A stretch of DNA of 64,000 nt from Microplitis mediator. Its lineage: Eukaryota; Arthropoda; Insecta; Hymenoptera; Braconidae. The notes below the pieces were generated by a model. It had not been told where the DNA came from. It did not search any database and worked only from the letters and a program-made list of their open reading frames with translations. The translations under genes were made by a program, and so were the position numbers. Of the stretch, positions 10,181-21,538 are shown in pieces (within the stretch, counting starts at the first letter, position 1; every line of letters starts with the position of its first letter). Location: NCBI RefSeq assembly GCF_029852145.1, contig NC_079979.1, positions 1,086,501-1,150,500 on the forward strand. The letters are read 5' to 3'.

Positions 10181-12735
10181 TTAGTTTATTTTTGGCCAAC
10201 AATTCGTCTCCCAGCATTTTCTGAAGCATTGGAATCCTTCACAGCAATCCTTGTTATTATTACACTATAATTAAAATTCTCAAATGAAATGAAAGAAATA
10301 TGAGATTAACGTTATTTAGTTTCATTAAAATAAAAATTTTTTTTTTTTTTTTTTTACACTGGCTTTACAATTAGGATTTAGATTAATTTTTTTATGAGTT
10401 TATCATCGAATTAATCGTGATGTCCAGTTGGGCGGTGATGGGAGTTGAACCCGGATCCCTGGGATGATGAGTCTCGCGTGTTATCCACTAGGCTGCTACT
10501 GCTCGTTGGAATCGACTACAATTTGATGATCCATATATGTTTTATGCAGTGCAATCTGTAACTAATAGTGACCAGACAACTATAAGATACTGGTGAGGTG
10601 AAATTCATTTTTTAAGCAGCTCCATCTATAGCTAATAATTACTGGACACCCATTAGATACTGGTGAGTTACATTTATATTTCTATGCAGCGCCACCTGTA
10701 ACTATTAGCGACAAGATAACCATGAGATACTGATGAGGTAAATTTCATTTTTTGTACAGCATTTGTTACAATCTGTAACCAATTTTTGTTGGATAACCAT
10801 GAGATACTGGTGAGTTCCAGTTACATTTTTATGTAACGTCGTCTATACTTATTTGAGGTTAGGTTGATTTATTGTTATTTACTAAGTTGATGCTTATTAA
10901 GCTGAGTATAAATTGGTTACAATATTATTTTACCTTCTAAATAATGGATCGTAAAATTTCGTGAGATTAAAAAAAATTTTTTGTCCCATAAAGATTTTTC
11001 TCGTTCCCAGAAAATTTTCATTTCCATTTCATGATGTAAAATTTTTTCTAAGACAAGTGAAAATTTTCTGCGTCAAGAAATCCTTTTTTTCTGTCTAGAA
11101 CAAAAAGTATTATCTAGATAAAAACCAATAACAAATTAGTAAATTCTTTTTTTTATAGCACCATCCGTAAATAATAAGTAGTGACCAGCCAGGAGTTTAC
11201 AGTTAGCCATCTTTTGAATTGAAAATTTTGCTATCTATAAATAATCATTTTGAACCAGCTGTGAAGTAATGATTAGTCAGTGTTACATTTATATATAACG
11301 CCATCTGTAAATCATAGATTATGGCCGGCTATCAGTTTGTAGTGAGTCGTCTTTTGATTTGAAAACGACGCCATCTATAAATAATTATTCCGATCCAACT
11401 ATGATGTAATAATGAGTCAGCGTTACATTTCTACGTAGCGCCATCTGGAAATAATAGATAATGGCCAACTATCGGCTTGTGGTGAGTCGTCTTTTGACTT
11501 GAAAACGACGCCATCTATAAATAATTATTCCGATCCAACTATGATGTAATAATAAGTCAGAATTTCATTCTCGTACATCGTCATCTGTAAATAATAGATG
11601 ATGGATAGCTATTAGCTTATAGTGAGCTATTTATTTATTTTAAAATAGCGCCATTTATAACGAACTGTTTTTAGCCATCTGTGAGGCAATGACGAGGCAG
11701 GATTTCATTCTTGTACACCGCCATCTGTAAATGATAAATATTGTTCACTCACGAGATATCGGTGAGCTAAAAATATTCTTGAAACAAAAATTAGCCAACG
11801 GTGAGCTCGTTATTAGCTAAATCTGCTAGCTAGTAATGCTGAGCTAGTGACTGGCTCTAAACTCATCTTCATTAGCCAGAATTCTACTCGGGTAGGTGCA
11901 GGGATCACTCAATCGGTAAATAAGTAGCATACGTCGCAAAAATACACAGATTTTACATTTTTTTATGACTTATTAACGACAAACTAACGTTAACAACAAA
12001 CAAAATTAACGACTGCTTCTAGCTTTAAAAAACCGCCTATTAATATAGCAGGGCCATCAAGTTTCCCTTGCTGATCGTTGAGACCGATCTTTTCTTTTTA
12101 TTTTGTTGCTGGCTCTTTGGATACCACTGAGTCTATTTCTGAGCAGCAACAAAACTAATGACTGTCCTTTGTTATTTAAAACCGCGTGTTAAATTAGCAG
12201 GGTCATTAATCATTTGCTGCCGGTCGTTAAGCTCCGCCGATTTTCAATTTTTAATGCGTTTTTCGCGGTGTTTTTGAACAACAACTTCTCACGCATCAGC
12301 CGTATCATTCAACACCGATCTGGCGAGTTTACTACTAGCTTATGTGTAAGCTAGCATTATCTTGATTTCTGGGGAATCAGTTCGAGCAACAAAATCGGGT
12401 TTGCAGCAACTAATTAGCAACTATTTAGCAACAAATTTTGGTGCCAATTTCGGTCGATTCTGCTGACTGTTCATTGCCAGCTTAACGGAGCTTAATATTA
12501 AGACGGCCAATGGCCGTTTGAAGGCCTTGAAGATATCAGAGAAGTCTTCTAGGGGAACGCGAGCGGAAAGTTTTTGGGTTAGCCCCTAGGATCTGTTTTT
12601 GACATTTTTTTACGTGTATACGTAAAAAATTTCTGAACTTACTCCTGCACTGTAACAGTCCTCGTCAATCTCTGCATTTACCACAAGCCCGACCAGTGAC
12701 ATAAATAATGATAACAGCAAAATAATTTTTGACAT
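10181..12735 (-). CDS. Knottin-like secreted peptide gene C, seven cysteines
   Basis: Exon 1 is 12643-12735 (31 codons: MSKIILL signal peptide, then AEIDEDC). Exon 2 is 10181-10264 (27 codons plus stop). The phase-0 intron is 10265-12642, with a GTAAGT donor and TTAATTATAG acceptor (TAG rather than CAG). The spacing is C-X4-C-X5-CC-X4-C-X3-C-X4-C. The final loop keeps the family length of eight but contains an additional cysteine, giving an odd total of seven. The product is 58 residues, with C-terminus WPKIN: two residues beyond the family's usual WPK stop. A minus-strand AATAAA lies at 10089-10084. A spare cysteine could allow dimerisation or another disulfide arrangement (inference). Confidence 0.8.
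10432..10500 (-). repeat. tRNA-like (SINE head) sequence in gene C intron
   Basis: On the minus strand there is an A-box-like TAGTGGATAACACGCG (about 10488-10473) and a perfect B-box-like GGGTTCAACTCCC (10452-10440). Spacing suits a tRNA gene or tRNA-derived SINE promoter. Next to it is a poly-T run (10336-10355), the A tail of a minus-strand SINE. The cloverleaf looks imperfect, so I call it SINE-derived. Confidence 0.55.
10540..11780 (+). repeat. Array of CGCCATCTGTAAATAAT-type repeats
   Basis: Degenerate units of about 100-130 bp carrying GCGCCATCT(A/G)TAA and ATAATGAGTCAG or GAGATACTGGTGAG recur from about 10545 to 11765. This is the main content of the gene C coding intron, in place of the 23-bp satellite. 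From 11780 to 12600 I see only degenerate AACAACAAA/GCTAGC words and nothing gene-like. Confidence 0.55.
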
Positions 12736-13561
12736 TTCGATTTAATTTGTTGATTCTGAAAACTAAAATATTTATTTAACTTTAAATAATAATTCCGTTG
12801 AAACTATTGAATTTACATGAAACGTCTCAATGACCTTTTTTTATAAGCAATTCGATTCTCTACAATCTTGATGCTTATCATTTTTCTCACATCTCTAATA
12901 GTTTATCGGCAATTTTAAATAAAAAATAAATAAATCGTTAAATCGGCTAAAATTAAAAATTTTCAATATCGAATCCCAAGTCAAAATTAAAAAGGTGATT
13001 TGAGCCTCAAAATCCTATACGAGGGTAAGGAGGTTCAAATCATCTTTTTAGAATATGAAGATCCATGCATTTAAAAGGTGCTTTGAACCTAAACCTGGTA
13101 ACTTTGTCCACTTTTACCAAATTTAGGTTCGAATCATCTTTTTAAAAAGGTAAAATAAGCCTCCAGAGCCTAAATTTATAGATCGAGAAAGACTCTCATC
13201 GGATCGCGTACAATTGGTAAAGAAACAGAAGGGAAAAGGGGACCACTAATTGGAAATGGCTGTTATGAACGAAGAAAATTTGAAATTTAAAAAGTCCAAA
13301 AATAATATCTTAGTAATGAATGTTTTGTTGTAAGTTAAAAAATAATAAAATTGAAAAAATTAATAATAATAGCCAAAGTTATACGAGTAGGCGTTCGAAC
13401 AGAATAGTACTATGCCATTCAAAATTCTAATGAAAGAATTAAAGCCTTTGACTTATTAGTATGTGATTAATTTATTATTTGATGTGAACAGTAAATGTAA
13501 ACGATGTATTGGAAAACTGAAACTGCCAAAGAATTTGAAAAAAACTGCTGAAAACTAATCT

Positions 13562-13632
13562 GCTGCCGCCGGGATTCGAAACCACGACCTTACGAGTATG
13601 AAGCGCAACCACTGCCGCACTGCTACTCGGAC
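13562..13632 (-). repeat. tRNA-derived SINE-like block
   Basis: Minus strand reads an A-box-like TAGCAGTGCGGCAGTGG and a B-box-like GGTTTCGAATCCC with tRNA spacing. Homologous blocks are at 32285-32353 (minus) and 55298-55365 (plus). Confidence 0.65.
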
Positions 13633-14118
13633 GCTCACGATCAGTTGGAAATATCTTCATGTATTTAGAACGCAGATATTATTATAACAATAATATCATG
13701 CTAAAGAATCGAGCTCATGCGAATTTACAGATTAAAAGTATGGTAGGCATTGGAGGGTTAAAATACCTTTTTAAAAAGGTGATTAAGTCCTCCATCCGAT
13801 TCTTCTAGGGTATTGAGGACTTGAATAGCATTTTAAAATATATGGTCGGCCATGGAGGATTAAAATACCATTTTAAAAAAGTGATTTACTTCTCCGTACG
13901 CTACTTTTAGGACATCGAGGACTTCAATAACATATTAATATGGATACTGTTCTGCACCCGACTCAGTACGGTGCTCGAAGAAAATGCTCGATTGTACTGC
14001 AGCACCACATTGATTACTGTGCGGAACCTGACTGAGTGATATGCACACACGGTTTCGTCAGGTCCCGCACAGTTATCAGTGTGGTGCTGTAATAATAAAT
14101 GATTAAATAAATATAATT

Positions 14119-14262
14119 ACTCTCTAAACATGAATTAGTGAAAATAAGTGAATATTTACTAATTCAAAGTTCTAATCGAACCACTAATTTAAAAAAACGG
14201 CTCGATTGGCACTCAGAATTAGTGAATATTCACTTATTTTTACTAATTCATGTTTAGAGAGT
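14119..14262. repeat. 144-bp hairpin with ACTCTCTAAACATGAATTAG arms
   Basis: The two ends are reverse complements over more than 40 bases, with an inner TAAGTGAATATT/AATATTCACTTA pair. Copies of identical length lie at 32843-32986 and 54635-54778. Confidence 0.75.
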
Positions 14263-14527
14263 AGAATATTTTCAATTCAAAATGTGATAAATCCTGAATG
14301 ATTCAATCAAAACATGTTTTATCCCAGAATATAATTCAAAACGTGTTATGACCATATTTTAAATCGTTTTAACCGACTTGAAATTAGCTCATCTCGACGG
14401 GCTATATAGACACTGAAACTTCAAGTTTCGATGCTGGTATCATAAAAAAAAGTATTCGTTTTTCTTTCATACAATCAATAGTTTCAAAGTTATAATTAAA
14501 AATATATACGCGAAAATAATTTCTTAC

Positions 14528-14606
14528 CGATCGTTGATGTTTGTCAAGGCTTTGGTAACTTCTGACGTCTTTGTAATCAGTAGGAGCAGCAAGCGAACTT
14601 TAAATA
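14528..14606 (-). promoter_or_regulatory. Gene C promoter and noncoding first exon
   Basis: TATTTAAA on the minus strand at 14606-14599, then GTTCGCTTGCTGCTCC. The exon ends CGATCG|GTAAG at 14528/14527. Upstream CCGGTTTATA and TGACGCAAGTTATGCGAC blocks (14640-14700) are conserved in all copies and may be control elements. Confidence 0.7.
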
Positions 14607-14905
14607 CCTAACTATTACCCTCACCATCAAATTCAACAAGTGTTTTATGTATAAACCGGTCGCTAATTGTCGCATAACTTGCGTCAGAGACGGAAAATAA
14701 AAGTTATCAATTTCAGAACGATTATTTTGTAGGTTGAATTTTTATTAGATAAGTAAATTGTCTGAGCTTATTGGCTGTTTGTCGATATCGGTATCACGAG
14801 TTTTCAAGTACAAAGTAATTATACACAAAAACAAATTACGTTGTAAAAAAAATATAATTTTTTTTTTATGCATTGAATGTTAATTTTGATTAAAAACGAT
14901 CGATA

Positions 14906-15123
14906 CCCTAGTAGAAACGTAATCAAGTATCTGGCCAGTAACTGGCTAGTTTAACTAGACTTAAGCTAGGAACTGGCTAGTATAATATCCAGTAACTGTC
15001 TAGTAACTGGCCAGTTTTACTAGATAGCAAATAAAACATGGCGACTCTTGTTGATCTTGAGGTTATTGAGTATTAAATATTGATTTTATTACAATTAAAA
15101 ATTATAATAATAACAACAACAAC

Positions 15124-15158
<35 letters not shown>

Positions 15159-15704
15159 ACGGAAAAGTTATAAAATTTATTTATTAATTTATTATATTAT
15201 ATTTTTTCTATTTCAAATGATACACTGCATTTATTTAGAAATGTTTTTGCACACATTGGCAAATCTGGGATAACTCCTCGTAAAATTTTTAATAATTCGT
15301 CTGGATGACAATCTGGAGTATTTGTTTTGATTGCCCACAACCGTAATTCGTTTATTGTGTCGATTTTTTTAACTTCATCCATTTTTTAAAATATATTACC
15401 GATTATTTTTATTTTGAAAGACACAATTTTTATTTTTTGTTAATTATTTGTATTGTTTCTTGATGTTTACTAAATATTATTCAACTTACAGGTTAAAGTG
15501 AAAAAATAAACATACACATACACTAGTATAAGTAGAACATCAGTATGACCAATGTTTACGATTCAGTTATAGGTGGCGCAACTTCCAGTTTTTACCTAGT
15601 TTCACTAGCCAGTTACTGGATAAGATTGCTGGCCAGTTACTAGATATGAACGCTAGCCAGATACTAGACTTAATCGAGTAAAAAATTGAACATTTCTACT
15701 AGGG
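14906..15704. mobile_element. 799-bp word-array element, TIR CCCTAGTAGAAA, TA target duplication
   Basis: Ends CCCTAGTAGAAACG and CATTTCTACTAGGG, with TA on both sides (14904-14905 and 15705-15706). The paralogous spacer at about 22367-22380 is the empty site, with one TA. Interior words are TGGCCAGTTACTGGCTAGT variants at both ends. The centre holds an (AAT)n tract (15113-15155) and a 61-codon minus-strand frame. Confidence 0.85.
15197..15382 (-). CDS. Short ORF carried by the 799-bp element
   Basis: 61 codons from the ATG at 15382 with a plausible folded-protein composition: NELRLWAIKTNT near residues 11-22, then DELLKILRGVIPDLP and AKTFLNKC. I recall a similar L-x-W-A ... LL-x-IL ... LP-x-x-A-x-T-x-L pattern in insect transposon-associated proteins, but I cannot name a family. 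It is the only frame in this element that looks protein-like. It may be a remnant of a longer transposon protein, and its expression is unproven. Confidence 0.4.
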   Translation of the reverse strand: MDEVKKIDTINELRLWAIKTNTPDCHPDELLKILRGVIPDLPMCAKTFLNKCSVSFEIEKI

Positions 15705-15787
15705 TATCTTTACTTCTATTATTTGGAAGTAAATCAATAAAGGGGTAAAAAAATCGGTTATAAACTGGACTTTATAGTTTGAGAATA

Positions 15788-17208
15788 GGGTCATTCCATG
15801 TCAAATCGACCAATAGTTGGAATCGACCCCTTTCGATTTGGACGAACTTTGGTCAGAAGTTTTCTCTCATCATATAACGAAGTTCTGCCAAGGGAAAAAA
15901 AATAAAAAAATTTTTTTCAAAAGTTATGCAATTTTGAAAATTTCACTAATTTTCCTGTTTCTTAAACTTATTCTTCAAAGATCTCGAAAACTATTACAAT
16001 TACTCTAATGATCTGAGCTAGGTTTTAAAGAGGATACTTAAAGGTACCAAAAAAAAATTTTTTTGAAAAAATTTTTCAAAAATTCGCTTTTTGGGAAAAT
16101 TTTGAAATTTCCAAAATTGCAAAAGTCGATGACCGCCATCAAATTTTTCGCTCAAATTTTTTTTTAGAGTACCTCTAATTGATTTCAAAAGATCCTGAAA
16201 TTTTTGAGTAGGGGTTTTTTTTTGTTCAAAAGATATAAATTTTTGAATTTTAGGAAAAAAAAATTTTTCTTTCTTTGGCATTGACTGAATAAAACAATAA
16301 TAAATTCACTTGTAATTTTTAATTTTAAGGCTCAAAAATTTATTGTAATGCAATAGAATCAATAAAAAACTTATTAATGTGATATTTTTGTTTTTCAGCT
16401 ACATTTTAATCTTAAATAGTATTATTAGTATACATGTATATTCGATTCATATAAAATTTCCATTGAAAAATAGCTTTCTAATAATACTATTCACTTTCAG
16501 ATTGAGAAAAAGAAGTGCGAAATCAACACCACAGCAAGGGGCTAAGAAAAAACGATCATTCTAACACAATTATATCCAATTTAAGATTAAAATGTAGCTG
16601 AAAAACAAAAATATCACATTAATAAGTTTTTTATTGATTCTATTGCATTACAATAAATTTTTAAGCCTTAAAATTAAAAATTACAAGTTAATTTATCATT
16701 GTTTTATTCAGTCAATGCTAAAGAAAGAAAAATTTTTTTTTCCTAAAATTCAAAAATTTATATCTTTTGAACAAAAAAAAACCCCTACTCAAAAATTTCA
16801 GGATCTTTTGAAATCAATTAGAGGTACTCTAAAAAAAAATTTGAGCAAAAAATTTGATGGCGGTCATCGACTTTTGCAATTTTGGAAATTTCAAAATTTT
16901 CCCAAAAAGCGAATTTTTGAAAAATTTTTTCAAAAAAATTTTTTTTTGGTACCTTTAAGTATCCTCTTTAAAACCTAGCTCAGATCATTAGAGTAATTGT
17001 GATAGTTTTCGAGATCTTTGAAGAATAAGTTTAGGAAACAGGAAAATCATTGAAATTTTCAAAATTGCATAACTTTTGAAAAAAATTTTTTTATTTTTTT
17101 TCCCTTGGCAGAACTTCGTTATATGATGAGAGAAAACTTCTGACCAAAATTCGTCCAAATTGAAAGGGGTCGATTCCAACTATTGGTCGATTTGACATGG
17201 AATGACCC
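15788..17208. mobile_element. 1.42-kb fold-back element with arms of about 628 bp
   Basis: The left arm (15788-16415, beginning GGGTCATTCCATGTCAAATC) is repeated inverted at 16581-17208 with only scattered mismatches. The spacer is about 165 bp. Gene E's spacer (around 22455) shows the uninterrupted target GAGAATAATATC; AATA flanks both sides of the insertion. Open frames inside the arms mirror each other on opposite strands and result from AT-rich low complexity. Confidence 0.9.
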
Positions 17209-18103
17209 AACAATATCTAGTCTCAATCTCCAAGGCTTTTAAATAATTTATTTTTTGAATTAAAACAATCAAACATTTTTATAAATTTTGTATTGTCTCT
17301 CACATCACTCTATCCATATAGATCAAAATCTCAGAAACTTTTCATTCTAGATCAAACTCGGACCTCTAAAAATTGAAGGTAAAAGAGTTGATTTGAAAAT
17401 AAGTCTAACCGCATGTTTTAATTCTAATAGCTTTCCACGTTATGGATGTTTGAAGTTCCAAAAATAAATTTTTACCATAACTGTAAATTTTTTTTTCTGC
17501 CATCTCTATCTATATTAGGGGGGCGCAAAAAAACCGACAATTTTTTTTTTTCGATCTCGCATGAAACTTTGTGGGTTTACGATGTTTTGAGAATCTTCTC
17601 CAATAATCAGCTCAATAAAATATTTTCAAGAGGTCGCTCACGAATTTTAAAAATATCACAAATGATCGAAATTCGGATTTTTATTTCTAAATTTTTTCTT
17701 TCTCGTGGCAGCAATGGTTTATATTTGTAAAATCATGACTATGCTGAAAATTTCAGCGCAAAATTTAGATATAATTTAATTTAATCTTATAATCTATTGG
17801 TCCTTGGCGGATTTCCTTGCAATAAAAATTGTAGCCAGAAGTCTCATTTTCAAAGCAAGCCCAATCCCCTGTCTTAATTTTCATAAGTATCTAAGTTATT
17901 GATTCCTAAAGTTGAGAAAATTTTTTAACAAACTATGACAAGGAAAAATATATTACAAAATAATGACCATTTTTTATTGTGATAGAGCGCAATACTATTT
18001 ATTCATGTGTTGATGCGTCTTATATAATTTTACTTGGAGGAATAATTTAATAGATGTTGAAATTAAATTATTGAAACCTCGAATTGGAAATTCCACCAAT
18101 TGT
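17209..18103. repeat. Conserved inter-gene spacer (C-D)
   Basis: The same 0.8-1.3 kb spacer, with landmarks GGGGGGCGCAAAAAAACCGA and TCGTGGCAGCAAT, separates the end of one cluster gene from the next promoter. It recurs at 22346-23347, 25850-26862, 34265-35277, 37641-38648, 41280-42293 and inverted at 53069-54060. Short frames here (17446-17730 and 37993-38277) are AT-rich, non-conserved in frame, and not called genes. AATAAA for gene D is at 18003-17998. Confidence 0.7.
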
Positions 18104-20797
18104 TTATTTTGGCCAACAACTCCCATTGAAGCCACTAAAAAAGCAGTAGAATCCTTCACAGCACAGGCTGTCAGAAAAACACTGTAATTAAAATTCTTAC
18201 ATTAAAGAAAGGAATATCATCAGATTTACTTTTCTTAATTTCATTAGGTACAGGTTCGACGATGAATTATGAGAGCAGTTCCTATATTTATAAGAATAGT
18301 TCCTATAATAGTACGGAAACGGTTCCCACAATGCTATTGGAATAGTTCCTATACCATTATTGCAATCATTCCCATAATATTATGGGAATGGTTCCCATGC
18401 CATTATGGGTATGTTCCCATACCGATATAGAAATAGTTTCCATACCGTTACGGGGATAGTTCCCATGCCATTATGGGAATGAATCTCATGCCATGATGGA
18501 AATGGTTCCCATAACGATATAGAAATAGTTCCCATACCGTTACGGGAATGGTTCCCATGCCATTATGGGAATGAATTCCATGCCATTATGGGAATGGTTC
18601 CCACAATGATATAGGAATAGTTTCCATATCATTATAGGAATGGTTTCCGTAATATTATAGAAACGGTTTCCATGCCATTATTGGAACGGTTCTCGTGCCA
18701 TTATAGAAACGAATCCCATGCCATTATGGGAATAGTTCCTATAACGATGTAGAAATAGTTCCCATATCATTATGAGAATGGTTTCCGTAATATTATAGAA
18801 ACGGTTCCCATGCCATCATTAGAACGGTTCCCATTACATTATGGGAACGAATCCCATGCCATTCTGAGAACAAATCTCTATAGGAATAGTTTCCATGATG
18901 ATATAGAAATAGTTCCCATGATGATATAGGAATAGTTCCCATATTATTATGGGAATAGTTTCCGTAATATTATAGAAACGGTTCTCATGCCATAATTGGA
19001 ACGGTTCCCACGCCATTATGGGAACAAATCCCATGCAATTATTGGAACGGTTCCCATGCCATTATGGAAATGGTTCCCATAACGATATAGAAATAGTTCC
19101 CATACCATTATGGGAATGGTTCCCATAATGATGTAGAAATAGTTCCCATATCATTATGGGAATGGTTTCCGTAATATTATACAAACGGTTCCCATGCCAT
19201 CATTAGAACGGTTTCCATGCCATTATGGGAATGGTTCCCATAATGATGTAGGAATAGTTCCCATATCGTTATAGTAATGGTTTCCGTAATATTATAGGAG
19301 CGGTTCCCATGCCATTATTGGAACGGTTCCCATGTCATTATAGAAACGAATCCCATGCCATTATGGGAATAGTTCCCATGATGATATAGGAATAGTTCCC
19401 ATATCATTGGGAGAATGGTTCCCGTAATATAATAGAAACGGTTCCCATGCCATCATTAGAACGGTTCCCATGACATTATGGGAACGAATCCCATGCCATT
19501 ATGAGAACGAATCTCATGCCATTATGGGAACGAATCCCATGCCATTATGGGAATGGTTCCCATAATGATGTAGAAATAGTTCCTATATCATTATAGGAAT
19601 GGTTTCCGTAATATTATAGGAGCGGTTCCCATGCCATTATTGGAACGGTTCCCATGTCATTATAGAAACGAATCCCATGCCATTATGGGAATAGTTCCCA
19701 TGATGATATAGGAATAGTTCCCATATCATTGGGAGAATGGTTCCCGTAATATTATAGAAACGGTTCCCATGCCATCATTAGAACGGTTCCCATGACATTA
19801 TGGGAACGAATCCCATGCCATTATGAGAACGAATCTCATGCCATTATGGGAACGAATCCCATGCCATTATGGGAATGGTTCCCATAATGATGTAGAAATA
19901 GCTCCTATATCATTATAGGAATGGTTTCCGTAATATTATAGGAACGGTTCTCATGCCATTATTGAAACGGTTCCCATGCCATTATGGGAACGGTTCCCAT
20001 GCCATTATGGGAACGAATCCCATGCCATTATGGAAACGAATCCCATGCCATTATGGGATTGGTTCCCTTAATGATATGGGAATAGCTCCCATATCCTTAT
20101 GGGAATGGTTTCCGTAATATTATAGAAACGGTTCCCATGCTATCTTTAGAACGGTTCCCATGCCATTATGGGAACGAATCCTATGCCATTATGGGAACGA
20201 ATCCCATGCCATTATGGGAATGGTTCCCATAACTATATAGAAAAAGTTCCTATACCATTGCGGGAATGATATAGAAGTAGTTTGTATAATATCATGGGAA
20301 TGGTTCCCATATTAGCGAAGGATCTATTCTCATATATTATGGGAACTATCCCTATAATAGTATGGGTATAATTCCTGTACTAGTATGGGTATAATTCCTA
20401 TAATAGTACGGGTATAATTCCTTTACTATTATGGGAACTATTCCCATAATGCATAGCCAGAGTTCCCCTAATTTTCTTTCCGTGTAGTTTAATATACTTC
20501 AAAAAGTGGAGAAATGGTTAGAAGTTAGCGAGATACCCGAAAAAAAAGCGAGCATTTATGAATCGCAAATTCGTCGCTTTCGCACCTGAGTAGATGTGCA
20601 AAAATCTTCTTTAATTTTTTTTTCCGTTGGAATTGAAATTCTCAAATGTTCAGTTGCGACAATCTTTTATTATAACTCTATACGTAAGAAATCTTTAAAC
20701 TTACTGCTTTATAATAACAATTTTCGTCAATCTTTTCATTCACCACAAGCCCAATCAATAACGTAAATATTGATAACAGTAAAATAATTTTTGACAT
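18104..20797 (-). CDS. Knottin-like secreted peptide gene D
   Basis: Exon 1 is 20705-20797 (31 codons: signal peptide MSKIILL with its hydrophobic core, then NEKIDENCYYKA). Exon 2 is 18104-18181 (25 codons plus stop). The phase-0 intron is 18182-20704, GTAAGT to TTTAATTACAG. The spacing is C-X4-C-X5-CC-X4-C-X8-C, ending WPK; the 56-residue product has a mature region of about 36. Residues between cysteines differ from E, G and L, while the signal sequence and GCCEGF-like core are nearly fixed (here LCCEGF). The coding intron is almost filled by the longest palindromic satellite in the window. Secreted peptide with a cystine-knot framework; function unknown, and defence, venom-type or host-interaction roles are all possible. 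Confidence 0.85.
18250..20485. repeat. 23-bp palindromic satellite, about 2.2 kb (gene D intron)
   Basis: Roughly 95 degenerate units of the type GGTTCCCATGCCATTATGGG. Each unit is internally inverted (GTTCCCAT/ATGGGAAC), and half-units vary (GAATCCCATG, GGTTTCCGTAATATTATAG). The right end is TTTCTTTCCGTGT, which in gene J is matched by an inverted ACACAGAAAGAAA end. Minus-strand frames in the array (such as 18834-19034) are products of the repeat. Confidence 0.9.
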
Positions 20798-21207
20798 TTT
20801 GATTTCCTTCGTTGACTTTTAAAACTAAAACATGTATTCAACTTTAATTAATAATTCTGTTGAAACTATTGCATTTACAAGAAACATCATGATCTCTTTT
20901 TTTATAGGGAATTTAGTTCTCTAAAATCTTTATTCTTGTCATTTTTTTCATATCTCTAATAGTTTATCCGTAATTTTGATTTAAAAATAAATAAATCGTT
21001 AAATCGGTTCGAATTCAATTTTTTCGATCGTGGTTATGGAAGTTATAAATTACAGGCAAACTATTATAGATACGTTAAAAAAGTACTGAAATGAATTTGT
21101 AGGAAATAAAATTTTCTAAAAAAAAGTGACTTGAATTTTTTTCCATAAGATCAATAATTTCAAAGTTATGTATAATTGAAAATATAAAAGCTAAAATAAT
21201 TTCTTAC

Positions 21208-21286
21208 CGATCGTTGATGTTTGTCAAGGTTTTGGTAACTTCTGTCGACTATGCAATCAATAGGAGCAGCAAGCGAATTTTAAATA
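21208..21286 (-). promoter_or_regulatory. Gene D promoter and noncoding first exon
   Basis: TATTTAAA at 21286-21279 (minus). The exon ends CGATCG|GTAAG at 21208/21207. Intron 1 to the exon that carries the ATG is about 0.38 kb, the ancestral length, with a likely acceptor TTTTAG about 27 nt upstream of the ATG. Confidence 0.7.
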
Positions 21287-21538
21287 CTGAACGATTACCC
21301 TTACCATCAAATTCAACAAATGTTTTGCTTATAAACCGGTCGCTAATTGTCGCATAACTTGCGTCAGAGACGGAAAATAAAAGATATGAATTTCAGAACG
21401 AGTATTTTGTGAATAGAATTTTTATCAGAAAAATTGCCTGAGCTGATTGGCTGTTTGTCGATATCGGTATCACGAGTTTTCAAGTACAAAGTAATTATAA
21501 TCAAAAACAAATTACGTTGTAAAAAAAATATAATTTTT

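Larger units (their letters stand above)
12970..14345. mobile_element. Composite repeat in gene C intron 1
   Basis: Order: AAAAAGGTGATTTGA array (12975-13210), AT-rich middle, tRNA-like block (13562-13632), TTTAAAAAGGTGATTAAGTCC array (13745-13930), inverted repeat with GCAGCACCACATTGAT and GTGTGGTGCTG (about 13998-14090), and a 144-bp hairpin (14119-14262). The same composite, in the same position relative to the noncoding exon, occurs in F (31690-33070) and, inverted, in K (54540-56045). It was therefore present in a shared ancestral gene copy. Confidence 0.75.

Noticed and set aside
13562..13632. Functional tRNA gene
   Set aside because: A and B boxes are present but the stems do not pair well and the block is repeated within a composite transposon, so it is SINE-like.
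16018..16281. Phe/Lys-rich frames in 15817-17179 on both strands
   Set aside because: Mirror-image frames in the two arms of the fold-back element; poly-A/T composition, no protein features.
18834..19034. Minus-strand frame with repeated MGFVPIMAWEPF-like peptide (also 60719-60967 and plus-strand 27028-27225, 60033-60224)
   Set aside because: Direct translation of the 23-bp palindromic satellite; the period of three units (69 bp) keeps the frame open. No start context, no conservation of frame between arrays.
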